From assembly GCA_003165075.1 (NCBI GenBank), contig PLSM01000188.1, positions 95,095-159,094 on the forward strand: DNA of 64,000 nucleotides, read 5' to 3'. The position numbers and the translations under genes were made by a program. Numbering within the stretch: position 1 is the first letter of the stretch; every line of letters starts with the position of its first letter. The DNA is from Acidobacteriaceae bacterium. Lineage in GTDB: Bacteria > Acidobacteriota > Terriglobia > Terriglobales > Acidobacteriaceae. This document shows, in pieces, positions 30,788 through 40,564 of the stretch. A model generated the notes under the pieces. It was not told where the DNA came from, searched no databases, and worked only from the letters and a program-made list of their open reading frames with translations.

Positions 30788-31747
30788 TTGTCGCGCATAC
30801 ATTTCCTGCTTGGCCTGCTGGCGCTCAGTCTGGCCGTCGGCTGCAAGGCTCAACCAGCCTCGCAAGGTGCCCCCGACCCCGCCCTCGACCGTCGCATTGA
30901 GGTGATGGTCCGCACCCAGTACAACGTGCCGGCGGAGTTCAACATCGTTCTCGGCACACGCAAGCCCAGCCAGGTTACCGGCTACGACACTTTGCCAGTC
31001 ACCGTCTCGCGCGGCGCAACGCAGAAGATCATTAATTTCCTGATCTCTACTGACAACAAGACCCTGGCCCGCCTGGAGACCTTCGACCTGGCCAAGATCC
31101 CCGGCATGGCCATCGACACCGCTGGGCGTCCTATCCGGGGCAACCCCGCGGCCAAGGTCACGGTCATCAACTTCGATGACCTCGAATGCCCCTATTGCTC
31201 CCGCATGCACCAGTCGCTCTTTCCCTCCACCATGGACCGCTATAAAGACAAGGTGCGCTTCATCTACAAGGATGACCCGCTCACTGAACTGCACCCCTGG
31301 GCCATGCATGCCGCCGTCGATGCCAACTGCCTGGCTGCGCAAAGCGGCGACGTCTACTGGGCCTATGTGGATTACCTCCACTCCCACGGCCAGGAGATCA
31401 CCGGCGAAGACCGCAACCTGAACAAGAGTTTTGCCGCACTGGACCGCATCGCCCGCCAGGAAGGCACCGTGGCCAAACTCGACGATGCCAAACTGAATGC
31501 CTGCCTCTCAAAGCAGGATGAAACCCAGGTCCGCGCCTCGGCCAAGGAAGCGGATGCCCTCGGAATTGATGGGACCCCAGCCCTGTTTGTTGAAGGCGAA
31601 CGCATCAACGGCGCTCTCCCCGAGGATCAGGTCTGGCTGGTCATCGACCGTGCCCTGCGCGCCGCCGGAGAGGAACCGCCCCCAGCCCCGCTTCCGTCGG
31701 CGCCAGTTCCCTCCGCACCGGCCCAGCCGGCGCCCAAGGGCAGGTAG
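30788..31747 (+). CDS. DsbA-like thioredoxin-fold periplasmic lipoprotein
   Basis: A 319-residue lipoprotein (signal LLGLLALSLAVGC, lipidated Cys19) with a thioredoxin-fold domain of the DsbA/DsbG type. The active site is C134-P-Y-C137 in FDDLECPYCSRMHQSL, and the cis-proline loop is GIDGTPALFVEGERI. It would introduce or isomerise disulfides in the periplasm. The C-terminus is proline-rich (EEPPPAPLPSAP..). Start codon TTG 30788 with GAGG about 9 bases upstream. A PpiC-type foldase lies 153 bases downstream on the same strand, suggesting a periplasmic folding pair. Confidence 0.88.
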   Translation: MSRIHFLLGLLALSLAVGCKAQPASQGAPDPALDRRIEVMVRTQYNVPAEFNIVLGTRKPSQVTGYDTLPVTVSRGATQKIINFLISTDNKTLARLETFDLAKIPGMAIDTAGRPIRGNPAAKVTVINFDDLECPYCSRMHQSLFPSTMDRYKDKVRFIYKDDPLTELHPWAMHAAVDANCLAAQSGDVYWAYVDYLHSHGQEITGEDRNLNKSFAALDRIARQEGTVAKLDDAKLNACLSKQDETQVRASAKEADALGIDGTPALFVEGERINGALPEDQVWLVIDRALRAAGEEPPPAPLPSAPVPSAPAQPAPKGR

Positions 31748-31900
31748 GCGCTCGCCGCATTGCGTCGTACTTCGCCTCTCCTTCGTGGACGCCGGCGCTC
31801 AGCCCGCGCCGCGGAATGTGAAGTTGGCATATCGCGGTCCCGGTCCGGGGATTTATCCTAGAGTGCCGGGAGTCTTCACAGCTCCTTAGGAGATATCAGG

Positions 31901-32974
31901 TTGCAAGTCGAATCTATCTTCCTGCTGCGCCGTCGTTTCGCCGTCCCGATTCTCTCCAGCGGCCTTTTGTTCGCCGCCCTGGTTGGCTGCCATCGCCCTC
32001 CTTCGCCGGACGTAATGGCCACGGTGAATGGAAAAGAGATTTTGCGCTCGGAGGTGGAGAAATATTACAAAGCCAATCTCGGCGACAACCCCCAGGAGCC
32101 TAGCCCCGAGCAGGCGAATATTGTACGTCTCGGTGTTCTGCGCAATCTGATTGATGACGAGATCATCCAGCAACGCGCCGCAAAGCTCAACCTGACTGCG
32201 ACTGACGAGGACGTCAACGCAAAGCTCACTGAGATGAAGACGCCTTACACCCAGGAGCAGTTCGACAAGCAACTCCAGCAACGCGGCATCACCCTCGACG
32301 ACCTCAAGCGCGAAATCCGTCACTCCCTGACGCAGAACAAGCTGCTCAACAAGGAGATCGAGTCCAAAATCAATATCACCGACGGCGACATCAACAGCTA
32401 CTACAAGGCCCACAAAGCTGACTTCAACTTTATCGAGCCCCGTTACCAGCTGGCGCAGGTCGTGGCCTCCGCCGAACCCGCGGCGCAACCCGGCAGCATG
32501 CAGTCCAAGGCCCCCAACGAAGCCGATGCCAAAAAGAAGATTCAGGCGCTCTATAACCGCTTGCGCAGTGGCGAGGATTTCGGCGCAGTCGCCATTCAGT
32601 TCTCAGACAATGCCAACAACGCCTCCAATGGCGGCGACATGGGATTTATCTACGAGTCGTCATTGCGCAGTGATTCTGAGGCATTCAACGCCATATCCAA
32701 GCTCAAGCCGGGCGAGATCACTGACATCCTGCCTATGTATGACAGCGCTGGCCCAGGCCGCCACATCGGTGCCTACGCCGTTTATAAGCTCATTGCACGG
32801 GAGCCTGCCGGACAGCGCGAGCTGAGCGACCCGCGTGTGCAGCAGGCCATCCACCAGTTGCTGCACGAGAATCACGCCCAACTGCTCAAGAACGCATACT
32901 TCGAAATGCTCCACGACCAGGCCAAGACTCGCAATTACTTTGCCGAGCAGATCCTGAAAGAGGGCGCGAAGTAG
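31901..32974 (+). CDS. SurA/PpiC-type peptidyl-prolyl isomerase lipoprotein
   Basis: A 357-residue lipoprotein (signal ending LLFAALVGC, Cys30). A SurA-N-like helical chaperone domain comes first (VMATVNGKEILRSEVEKYYK, RLGVLRNLIDDEIIQQRAAK), then a parvulin domain from about residue 170 (PRYQLAQVVAS, RLRSGEDFGAVAIQFSDNAN, GGDMGFI, LKPGEITDILPM). It would help outer-membrane proteins fold. The start is TTG 31901 with TAGGAG 9 bases upstream. It is convergent with the glycosidase gene, only 10 bases away. Confidence 0.9.
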   Translation: MQVESIFLLRRRFAVPILSSGLLFAALVGCHRPPSPDVMATVNGKEILRSEVEKYYKANLGDNPQEPSPEQANIVRLGVLRNLIDDEIIQQRAAKLNLTATDEDVNAKLTEMKTPYTQEQFDKQLQQRGITLDDLKREIRHSLTQNKLLNKEIESKINITDGDINSYYKAHKADFNFIEPRYQLAQVVASAEPAAQPGSMQSKAPNEADAKKKIQALYNRLRSGEDFGAVAIQFSDNANNASNGGDMGFIYESSLRSDSEAFNAISKLKPGEITDILPMYDSAGPGRHIGAYAVYKLIAREPAGQRELSDPRVQQAIHQLLHENHAQLLKNAYFEMLHDQAKTRNYFAEQILKEGAK

Positions 32975-32984
32975 CGTTCCTCGC

Positions 32985-35378
32985 TCAGAACTTCGCCACT
33001 ATGCTTGCGCCGGTGTACTCGATTATTTTGTCGGGCCTGTCCGTAGTTTCTCCACCGGTGCCGTGTCCGGCTGTAACCACCACCACGCGAAGAGTGTGCC
33101 CGGCAGCCATCCCCGCGTAGCTCCCCTCGCGATCTCCAATGGTCAGCGTCCGCCTGGCGTCATCCCAGTGGATGGGGATAAGAGCATGCGCTCCCTGCTC
33201 GTAGCCGTACCCGTCGCCCTCGTCTTCGTATAGGTTGAAGTCCCCGTTCGCGCCGGGGTACACGCGCAGCTCTATGGGATCAGCTGACTGACCCGCGTAT
33301 TCAATGCTCGGACCCATCGGGACAATGGAGCCCGCGCGCACATCCAGAGGAATCCTGTCCAGGGGCGCGGATGCCGTCACCTCGCGCCCGCCCGCTCCCC
33401 GTTCCCCGGTCCAGAAGTCATACCAGTCTGCTCCTGCCGGCAGATAGACACTCCGCTCCGTAGCGTGTTCCTTGGTCACCGGGCTCACCAGGATCGCCGG
33501 ACCGAATAGAAACTCGTCGCCAATCTCCCAGGTGGCAGAGTCCTTCCGGAAGTCCATCACCAGCGGCCGTTGGATCGTGTAATCCTCACTCGTCACCTTC
33601 CAGGCCAGCGAGTAGACATAAGGCAGCAGCCGGTAGCGCAAGCGGTCGAAGGCCAGCAGCGCGGGATACACCCGGTCGTACGTCCATAGCTCGTTGTGAT
33701 CCCGGTGGCCGTGAGTGCGAAAAATAGGGCAGAAGGTGCCGTACTCGAACCAGCGCGCATACAACTCCTGATATGCCGGCTCGTTGGCGGCGCCATCGTA
33801 GGGCTGATGATAGCCGCCGATATCGGTGGTCCAATACGGATAGCCCGAAAGCGCAAAGTTCAGCCCGGCTGTAATCTGGTGCCGCAAAGCCCACCAGGTG
33901 CTGTACACGTCGCCCGACCAGACGGTAGCTCCATTGCGCTGCTGGCCCAGAAACGCCGACCGCGTCAATAGGAAGACGCGCTTCCCGGGGTTAGTCTGTT
34001 TCCAATGCCCCTGAACGCCCCCTGTGTGCTCCAACGGAAATATGTTCGTGTATTCCAGGCCGCTCCCAATATGTAACTGCTTGTAGCGCAGGATTGCGTC
34101 GCCCACGTGGGGCCAGTATTCCTCCGGCTCCGCGCTGTCCAGCCAGAATGCATCCCATCCCAGCGCAAAGAGTTTACCCGCAAGCTGATTCCAGAAGAAG
34201 TCGCGGGCCGCGGGATTGGTCGGATCGTACACGTGCGTTCCGGGAATCTCGAATCCCTGCCGCTTGATCTCCTGGTAGTTCCTTGAACTTGTGTCCATCA
34301 GTCCCCACACCGAGATCATGGCGTGAACGTGCTCGTCATGTAGCGTCTTCAGTTCGCCGGGGACATCCGTGTAGCCGTCGTTGAACACCGGATCGCCTTC
34401 CCCGCCCGTCTTCCACCAGAACCAATCCTGCACGATCGCGTCGAGGGGAATGTGGCGTGCGCGGTATTCGCTCGCTACGCTCAGCACCTCAGCCTGCGTC
34501 TTGTAGCGGTCCTTTGACTGAAACAGCCCGTAGGCCCATTGCGGAAAGAGCGGCGTGTGCCCGGTCATCGATCGATATTCGTGCAGGATCCGGTCCATCT
34601 CCGGCCCATAAAGCACGTAGTAGTCCACCCCGTCGGCGGCCATCGACGCAAACGACAATTCCAGCGGAAAGCGATTGTCCACGTACGTGAAAGATGCGGT
34701 GTTCCACAGAATTGCATAGCCCTTGCTGGAGACGAGCAGTGGAATCGCGACGTCGGTATTGTTCTGGCCTAGCTCCACCGTGCTGCCGCGATAATTCAGA
34801 ACTCCGCTCTGGTGCTGGCCGAGCCCATAGAAGGCCTCCACCGGGTCAGGAGAAAACCGGTCAGTAACCTGATAGAGCCCCCGCGTCGGAGCTGGCCCTT
34901 GGTCGTAGGTGCGCGGGAGATTGGCATCCTCGCGCAGTAGCGTCTCCCCCTGGGCCGTCTTGAACTGCAGGTTGCCGTCTCTGTCCGACAATGTAATCGT
35001 CAGGCGCGCAGTTCCCAGCGTGGTCTCGTTGCCCGATTGACGGAATTGGAAGGCGGCGCCGGGACATACCGCCCCAGTCTCAAGCATCCATGGCATCTGA
35101 GCCGCCGAAGCAGGAGCATTTGCCGGTCTGGCAACGACATGCACCAGCGAATCTCCGCACACCGTTACTTCCACATTTTCGCGGTCATTCCGCGCGGTTA
35201 GGCCGCGCGCTGACTGCATTGCCCGCATTACGGTAGGATGTGGGACTTCGCCGGTCACCGATTGACCAACTGCTCCGCCTGTCGCGGCAATCAGAAATAA
35301 GGCGTACGCCGACGCATGCTTTGCCGCTGCGAACGCGGCTCCCCGTTCGTTCAAAACACACCTCTCTGGTTGATGCAT
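32985..35378 (-). CDS. Secreted glycoside hydrolase family 31 (alpha-glucosidase / alpha-xylosidase)
   Basis: A 797-residue exported retaining glycosidase. Order: signal peptide (ASAYALFLIAATGGAVGQS), N-terminal beta domain (AFYGLGQHQSGVLNYRG), TIM barrel, distal beta domains. The catalytic nucleophile is the Asp in DAFWLDSAEPEEYWP; the acid/base Asp is in WSGDVYSTWWALRHQ; the substrate-binding YWTTDIGGY segment follows. It would cleave alpha-linked glucose or xylose from plant or microbial glycans. Start is uncertain: ATG 35378 has no ribosome site, whereas TTG 35354 has AGAGAGG 6 bases before it and still includes the signal peptide. Confidence 0.9.
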   Translation of the reverse strand: MHQPERCVLNERGAAFAAAKHASAYALFLIAATGGAVGQSVTGEVPHPTVMRAMQSARGLTARNDRENVEVTVCGDSLVHVVARPANAPASAAQMPWMLETGAVCPGAAFQFRQSGNETTLGTARLTITLSDRDGNLQFKTAQGETLLREDANLPRTYDQGPAPTRGLYQVTDRFSPDPVEAFYGLGQHQSGVLNYRGSTVELGQNNTDVAIPLLVSSKGYAILWNTASFTYVDNRFPLELSFASMAADGVDYYVLYGPEMDRILHEYRSMTGHTPLFPQWAYGLFQSKDRYKTQAEVLSVASEYRARHIPLDAIVQDWFWWKTGGEGDPVFNDGYTDVPGELKTLHDEHVHAMISVWGLMDTSSRNYQEIKRQGFEIPGTHVYDPTNPAARDFFWNQLAGKLFALGWDAFWLDSAEPEEYWPHVGDAILRYKQLHIGSGLEYTNIFPLEHTGGVQGHWKQTNPGKRVFLLTRSAFLGQQRNGATVWSGDVYSTWWALRHQITAGLNFALSGYPYWTTDIGGYHQPYDGAANEPAYQELYARWFEYGTFCPIFRTHGHRDHNELWTYDRVYPALLAFDRLRYRLLPYVYSLAWKVTSEDYTIQRPLVMDFRKDSATWEIGDEFLFGPAILVSPVTKEHATERSVYLPAGADWYDFWTGERGAGGREVTASAPLDRIPLDVRAGSIVPMGPSIEYAGQSADPIELRVYPGANGDFNLYEDEGDGYGYEQGAHALIPIHWDDARRTLTIGDREGSYAGMAAGHTLRVVVVTAGHGTGGETTDRPDKIIEYTGASIVAKF

Positions 35379-35389
35379 CGTCTGGGAAA

Positions 35390-35425
35390 AAGGAAACGGC
35401 CCCCGCTCTTCGCGGAGGCCGTTTT
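35390..35425 (-). terminator. Intrinsic terminator after the TPR lipoprotein gene
   Basis: On the minus strand the stem AAACGGCC (35424-35417) pairs with GGCCGTTT (35401-35394), with inner CCGCG/GCGGG pairing, and is followed by CCTTTTTCCC. It lies 27 bases after the stop of the TPR lipoprotein and before the start of the glycosidase gene on the same strand, so it separates the two transcription units. Confidence 0.75.
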
Positions 35426-35451
35426 CGCTGCTTACGTCGCATTGAGGCGGC

Positions 35452-36288
35452 TTACTTCAGGTTGCCGCTCGAATCCATGGTGATACCACCCGGGCTCTTA
35501 TCTTTCTTCTCTTCGTTTGCCTTGCGGGTGCCCATAGCCTTTGCACTCCAATCTTTCGCCGTGGCTATGTCGGTCCTCACGGCCTCTGCATTGCCGTAGT
35601 CCATATCAGCCTTGTTTCTATAGATTAGGTTCAAGTAGGACATGGCCTCATCGTAATTGGCCCGGTTTGCCATTGCCTGATTCAGATACTGCAAGCCTTC
35701 ATCCACCAGCGGCCCATTCACATTTTTAAGGTCTTCCATTACCTTCTTGGGAGCCTTGGCGTTGCCTTCGCCGTCATCGTTCACGCCAGCCGCTGCAAGA
35801 GCCTTCAGTTTGTTCTCGTGCACCAAGGTCCAGTCGATCACACCCACGGTATAGGCTGCCTCGGGATCCTTCGCGTCGACGGCCAAAACTTTCTTCTGCC
35901 ACTCCTTGGCATCGTCGAACTTCTTCACGCTGAAGTAAATACCCGCAACCTGCTTCAGGCTGTTTATATCCGAGGGATCCTTGGCCAAAACTTCCTGGAA
36001 GATGCTGATCGCCTGCTGCGCGGTCTTCATATTCTCTTCCGTGTTCAGCCCTGGAACCACGTTCTGCGCCAGTGCGGTGGCCAGATAGCTCTTGGCCATG
36101 GGTAGGCTTGGATCGAGTTCAGTCGCCTTCTGGAAGTGTCCGATCGCCTCTTCATACCGGGCGCTCTTATAAGCATCCACTCCCTTGTTCAACTGGTCGC
36201 GAGCGGCAAGCTTGTCGCACCCGCTCATGGAAATCACCATGCCGGCCAGTGCTACCGCAAGCGCCGTAATTCGTGCGGGTCCATTCAT
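35452..36288 (-). CDS. Periplasmic TPR lipoprotein of the Ton cluster
   Basis: A 278-residue protein with a lipoprotein signal (ITALAVALAGMVISMSGC, lipidated Cys24) and several tetratricopeptide helices: AYKSARYEEAIGHFQKATEL, AQQAISIFQEVLAKDPSDIN, VKKFDDAKEWQKKVLAVDAK. The middle segment (AAGVNDDGEGNAKAPKK) interrupts the repeat array. It is the last gene after tonB-exbB-exbD-exbD, a conserved order in Acidobacteria, so it is probably a periplasmic partner of the Ton motor. AGAAGGA lies about 7 bases before the ATG. A strong terminator follows. Confidence 0.85.
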   Translation of the reverse strand: MNGPARITALAVALAGMVISMSGCDKLAARDQLNKGVDAYKSARYEEAIGHFQKATELDPSLPMAKSYLATALAQNVVPGLNTEENMKTAQQAISIFQEVLAKDPSDINSLKQVAGIYFSVKKFDDAKEWQKKVLAVDAKDPEAAYTVGVIDWTLVHENKLKALAAAGVNDDGEGNAKAPKKVMEDLKNVNGPLVDEGLQYLNQAMANRANYDEAMSYLNLIYRNKADMDYGNAEAVRTDIATAKDWSAKAMGTRKANEEKKDKSPGGITMDSSGNLK

Positions 36289-36606
36289 GTTCGTATCCTT
36301 CTCCTTCAGGTCGTGCCTATCCCCTGCGCGCCTGGAATCTCAAACTTCTGGCTGCGGGCGGGTGCTGCCGATGCCAGGATGAAAAAATTGTACTCCTGCT
36401 TTCCACACGGATTTACCCCTTCCGTGCGAGGCAGGCAACCCCAGTACAGACCGGCGGCTCGCCGTGATGACCGCCCCAGTGTCTCGCCGTCCAGCTTTAG
36501 AACTCCGGGCGTCGGCGGGCCGATACTTTCGCACCTGCCGTATTGGGCCGGCACCGGATCCTCTGGCTGCGGCTCCCTCTCCGGGAGCCCGCCCGATGCA
36601 ACCGGC
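36289..36606. other. Intergenic stretch between exbD and the TPR lipoprotein gene
   Basis: 318 bases without a gene, both neighbours leftward. A compact hairpin GGCTCCC (36571-36577) and GGGAGCC (36583-36589) lies 18-36 bases after the exbD stop, but no T run follows, so termination is doubtful. No clear promoter was found. Confidence 0.45.
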
Positions 36607-37044
<438 letters not shown>

Positions 37045-37105
37045 GGCTTCAAAACTCCTCGTCTACTCGAAATCGTTAGGGTCACCGCGCAAGGCTGAAA
37101 AGCGA

Positions 37106-37546
37106 TTACTCGCCGCCCCCGAGATTGCCTTCCTTCTTCTGCGTCAGCAAACCGACTTCATCCACGCCCGTTGTGCGCACGGCGTCGATCGCGTCTTCCA
37201 CTGCCAGGAACTGCGCCCGCGCGTCCGCGCGGATAAAAATCTGTTTGCCCGGCGTATCCGCCAGTTTCTCGCGAACGTTATTGCCAAGCTCGCTGAGTGC
37301 AACCTTGTTCTGCCCCAGGTAAAGGCCCCCATCCCGCGTAATCGCCACCACAATTGCGTCTTCCTTGTCGGCGTCCGGCATTGGAGTGGGATTGTCTACC
37401 TTGGCCATATCCACGGCCACTTTGTTTTGGAGCATGGGAGTGATAACCATGAAGATGATCAACAATACCAGCATCACGTCCACCATCGGGGTCACGTTGA
37501 TGTTGGAATTGACCTTACTGCCTTCGTTGCGAACCGAAATTGACAT
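37106..37546 (-). CDS. exbD: ExbD/TolR-family proton-channel subunit (first copy)
   Basis: A 146-residue single-helix protein: NINVTPMVDVMLVLLIIFMV with the conserved Asp, then a periplasmic domain (AIVVAITRDGGLYLGQNKVA, KQIFIRADARAQFLAVEDAI). It ends in a glycine-rich tail. It lies between exbB and the second exbD on the same strand and would work with them in coupling proton flow to TonB. Confidence 0.93.
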   Translation of the reverse strand: MSISVRNEGSKVNSNINVTPMVDVMLVLLIIFMVITPMLQNKVAVDMAKVDNPTPMPDADKEDAIVVAITRDGGLYLGQNKVALSELGNNVREKLADTPGKQIFIRADARAQFLAVEDAIDAVRTTGVDEVGLLTQKKEGNLGGGE

Positions 37547-37702
37547 TGTGTGGGCTCCATGCCTGTGGTTTTTTAATTCCCCATGGCTTCCGGCGTTACC
37601 GCCTCGCCATTTGGCTGGCGCGCTGCTGAAAACCGGGGACAGGAGAGAGTTGCGGCCCTCCTGCCCTCAATCGTTTCCCGCTCGAGCCGACTGCCGCGCC
37701 GT

Positions 37703-38443
37703 TTAGCGCTTGTTGCTCTGCTTGATGAAGTAGTCGATCAATTCGCTCGAGGAGTTATCCATCTCCACGTCGAAAGCTTCGACACGTCCTGTGAAATAGT
37801 TGAACGCCATCACCGCGGGAATGGCCACCAGCAGGCCGAACGCCGTGGTTACCAAGGCTTCTGAAATACCGCCGGCAACCGCGCCGATACCCGATGTCTT
37901 CTGGGTTGCGATCTGTTGGAAGGCGTTCAAGATGCCAATGACGGTGCCGAGCAGGCCGACGAACGGAGCCGTCGAGCCGATGGTGGCCAACACTGCAAGG
38001 CCCCTCTTCAGCTTGGCGTGAACAATGGCTTCTGCCCTGTCCAGTGCGCGGCCCGAGCTCTCGATGTTGCTTTCTGTTGCCGCTCCACCAGAAGCGCGGA
38101 ACTCCTGCAGGCCGGCGGTCACAACCTCTGCCAGATGGGACTTCTTGTTGCGATCGGCAATCTTGATCGCTTCTTCCAACTTGCTGTCCTTCAGGGCGCC
38201 GGCAACCTTGGGCGCGAATTCGCGCGACTGCTTGCGGGCGGCAGAGAAATACAGGTAGCGGTCGATCATCACGGCCAGCGACCAGATCGACTCGATGAAC
38301 AGGATGATGGCGATGCAACGTGCCGGCCACCCCATGTGCTGCCACAACCCCATGGGGCTGAAGCTGACCGCCTGCTCTTCTTGAAGAAAAGCCAGGCTAT
38401 TGACCGTGTGCGAAGCGAAATGTGCGAGCTGAGCGAGAATCAC
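37703..38443 (-). CDS. exbB: MotA/TolQ/ExbB proton-channel protein
   Basis: A 246-residue protein with three membrane helices: CIAIILFIESIWSLAVMIDR, ATIGSTAPFVGLLGTVIGIL and TAFGLLVAIPAVMAFNYFTG. The TIGSTAPFVGLLGTV motif is the signature of the family and holds the threonine and helix lining the proton path. It assembles as a pentamer around an ExbD dimer. It sits between tonB and exbD in the same direction. Confidence 0.94.
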   Translation of the reverse strand: MILAQLAHFASHTVNSLAFLQEEQAVSFSPMGLWQHMGWPARCIAIILFIESIWSLAVMIDRYLYFSAARKQSREFAPKVAGALKDSKLEEAIKIADRNKKSHLAEVVTAGLQEFRASGGAATESNIESSGRALDRAEAIVHAKLKRGLAVLATIGSTAPFVGLLGTVIGILNAFQQIATQKTSGIGAVAGGISEALVTTAFGLLVAIPAVMAFNYFTGRVEAFDVEMDNSSSELIDYFIKQSNKR

Positions 38444-38550
38444 TGAATCGTTCCTCCTAAGGAGTTTTTTATGCGCTGCGGTAGCCCGCCGCAGCGGGCC
38501 GTTGCTAGGAATGCGGCTCTTTCCGGATTCGCATTCAGGTCAAATGCAAA

Positions 38551-38578
38551 GCCCCTTCTCATAAAACAGGGAAGGGGC
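38551..38578 (-). terminator. Possible terminator or attenuator after tonB
   Basis: On the minus strand GCCCCTTC (38578-38571) and GAAGGGGC (38558-38551) form an 8-bp stem with a 12-base loop, followed by TTTGCATTT. It begins 12 bases after the tonB stop and before exbB, so it may reduce downstream expression more than end it completely. Confidence 0.55.
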
Positions 38579-38589
38579 CAGAAGGTATC

Positions 38590-39315
38590 TCATCCGCCCA
38601 AGGTGAAAATCACGTTGACCGTGGTCTCCACTTCAACCGGCTCGTTGTTGAGCAGGTAGGGCCTATAGCGCCATGTCTTCACCGCGTCCATTGCCGCCTG
38701 TTGCAGCATGGCAGGCCCGGAGATGACATGCAAATTCTCGATGGTTCCCCCCTTGGAGATGGTGGCCTGCAGCACAACCGTGCCGGAAACGCGCGCCGCC
38801 TTGGCAATCGGGGGATAACTCGGCGTGGTCTTCTGGATCAGCATGCCCACGGCCACACCGGCTGAAATGTTCACCTTCTTTGGAGCCGCAGCCTGCACCT
38901 TGGGTGCGTTGCCGCTGCCAAACACGCTGCCGAACACACCACCACTCGAGCTTCCACCCAGGCCTTCCGCGCCGGCTACGCCAAAGGATGCGGTTGGCGC
39001 TTCCTTCTCGGTCACCATTTGAATGTTGTGCGGAATACGCGTTGGAGCAGTCAGCTGGTTGTTCATCATCTCCGACTGCACATGGACCACATGCACTGCC
39101 TCAGGTGGCGGGGGCGGTGGCGGCGGAGGAGGAGGTGGCGGCGGAACCGTCAGTTCCGTCAACATGGCGGCCTTGGGCAGCGCCTCGGGGTAGATCAGCG
39201 GAATCAGGATCAGCAGAAGCAAAATGGACCCGTTGGTGATGAAAGTCACCACCATCCAATATTTGCTCTTGCTCTTGATCCTGCCCGCGGATTCAAACGT
39301 GGAATCTTCAAACAT
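38590..39315 (-). CDS. tonB: TonB-family energy transducer
   Basis: A 241-residue protein: short cytoplasmic head, one membrane helix (VTFITNGSILLLLILIPLIY), an unbroken run of 14 prolines (residues 58-71) spanning the periplasm, a glycine/serine-rich linker, and the C-terminal TonB domain (PPIAKAARVSGTVVLQATIS, MDAVKTWRYRPYLLNNEPVE, TVNVIFTLGG). It passes proton-motive force from ExbB/ExbD to outer-membrane receptors. GAGG lies 6 bases before the ATG. Confidence 0.93.
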   Translation of the reverse strand: MFEDSTFESAGRIKSKSKYWMVVTFITNGSILLLLILIPLIYPEALPKAAMLTELTVPPPPPPPPPPPPPPEAVHVVHVQSEMMNNQLTAPTRIPHNIQMVTEKEAPTASFGVAGAEGLGGSSSGGVFGSVFGSGNAPKVQAAAPKKVNISAGVAVGMLIQKTTPSYPPIAKAARVSGTVVLQATISKGGTIENLHVISGPAMLQQAAMDAVKTWRYRPYLLNNEPVEVETTVNVIFTLGG

Positions 39316-39348
39316 GGCCAGCCTCGAATCGGGTGTTGGTTACTTCTA

Positions 39349-39389
39349 TTTAGACACCGGGGATTCCTGAAATGTTCCCGGGGTCTAAA
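39349..39389. promoter_or_regulatory. Long inverted repeat upstream of tonB
   Basis: TTTAGACACCGGG (39349-39361) and CCCGGGGTCTAAA (39377-39389) pair over 13 bases with one mismatch and a 15-base loop, 34 bases upstream of the tonB ATG. There is no T run on the minus-strand side. It could be an operator for the Ton genes or a boundary behind secF. Confidence 0.55.
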
Positions 39390-39481
39390 TCGGTACCACA
39401 AAAGCGTGCTTCACCTATATCAGAACCGCGCTTCACTTGCAAAACTGCCGCAAAAAATGGCGCAAAATCGCGTCCACATCA

Positions 39482-40477
39482 CTATACTCTTGCGCGCCTG
39501 GCCGCGGGCAAGACCGCCGCCTTGCCTTGGCCACCGCCGCCGCGATTCGCGCGCCACTCCTGCCACGCAACCAGCATCGGCGCCGCCACCGCAATTGAGG
39601 AGTACGTGCCGATCAGGATACCCACCACCAGCGCAAACGAAAAACCCTTCAAAACCTGCCCGCCAAAAATGTATAACGACAGCACCGTAAGGAACGTCAG
39701 GCCCGACGTAAGCACCGTCCGGCTCAGCGTTTGGTTGATGCTTCGATTCACCACGTCCGGCAGCGCCTCGCGACGGCTCAGGCGCAGGTTTTCGCGGATG
39801 CGGTCGAACACCACGATGGTGTCGTTCATCGAATAACCCACAAGGGTCAGAATGGCCGCGATCACCGTCAGGCTGATCTCCATGCCGGTAACGCCAAACA
39901 GGCCCAGCAGAGCGAAAGCGCCCACCGTAATCAGCGTGTCGTGAAAGCACGCCACCACGGCAGCCACGCCATAAATCAATTGAAAGCGGAACCACAGGTA
40001 GATCAGCATGCCCAGCATCGAGTAGAGCGTAGCCATTCCGGCTTGCTTCTCCAGTTGCCTGCCCACCGTGGGGCCCACCACCTGCACATTGCGCACCGTG
40101 AATGGGTTGTTGTAGTGCGCGCGCAGCGCATCCTCAATCTGCTCCCGGCCCGCATCCAGTGAGCTCTCGTTGGTCTGTTCTGGCAGGCCGATAAGCACCT
40201 CGTGGTTCGCGGCCACATCGTAGGTCACCACGCTCGCATTCCTGATGCCCGCGGCCTCGGTTGCCCGGCGGATCTGGTCAATATCAGGAGCCTGCGAAAA
40301 TTGAACCTGCACCTGCGTGCCGCCGCGGAAATCCACGCCCAGCGGAACCGGTACACCGGTATGCGACCAGTTCAAGCCCATCGCAATGATCCCGGCCACG
40401 CTGAAGATCAATGAAAAGCCCAGGAAGAACCACTTCTTCCCTAGCCAATCCACATTTACGCTGTGAAACAGTTCCAC
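39482..40477 (-). CDS. secF: Protein translocase subunit SecF
   Basis: A 331-residue RND-family inner-membrane protein with six helices. After the first helix comes the periplasmic segment GVDFRGGTQVQVQFSQAPDI. The conserved core is ISLTVIAAILTLVGYSMNDT, then IVVFDRIREN, and the later NQTLSRTVLTSGLTFLTVLS. With SecD it uses proton flow to pull secreted proteins through SecYEG. It lies 87 bases after secD in the same direction. The C-terminus is short and basic (LPAARRARV). Confidence 0.96.
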   Translation of the reverse strand: MELFHSVNVDWLGKKWFFLGFSLIFSVAGIIAMGLNWSHTGVPVPLGVDFRGGTQVQVQFSQAPDIDQIRRATEAAGIRNASVVTYDVAANHEVLIGLPEQTNESSLDAGREQIEDALRAHYNNPFTVRNVQVVGPTVGRQLEKQAGMATLYSMLGMLIYLWFRFQLIYGVAAVVACFHDTLITVGAFALLGLFGVTGMEISLTVIAAILTLVGYSMNDTIVVFDRIRENLRLSRREALPDVVNRSINQTLSRTVLTSGLTFLTVLSLYIFGGQVLKGFSFALVVGILIGTYSSIAVAAPMLVAWQEWRANRGGGGQGKAAVLPAARRARV

Positions 40478-40564
40478 TGGTTCTCTGCCTTCCTGTAGAC
40501 CGGACCCCGCAGGTTCCGGCGTTCAACGTTTCCTCTGCCGCTCTTGCTGCTTTCCAATGCGGAC

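Noticed and set aside
36571..36589. GGCTCCC/GGGAGCC hairpin as a terminator of the exb genes
   Set aside because: No T run follows on the transcribed side, so termination is not supported.
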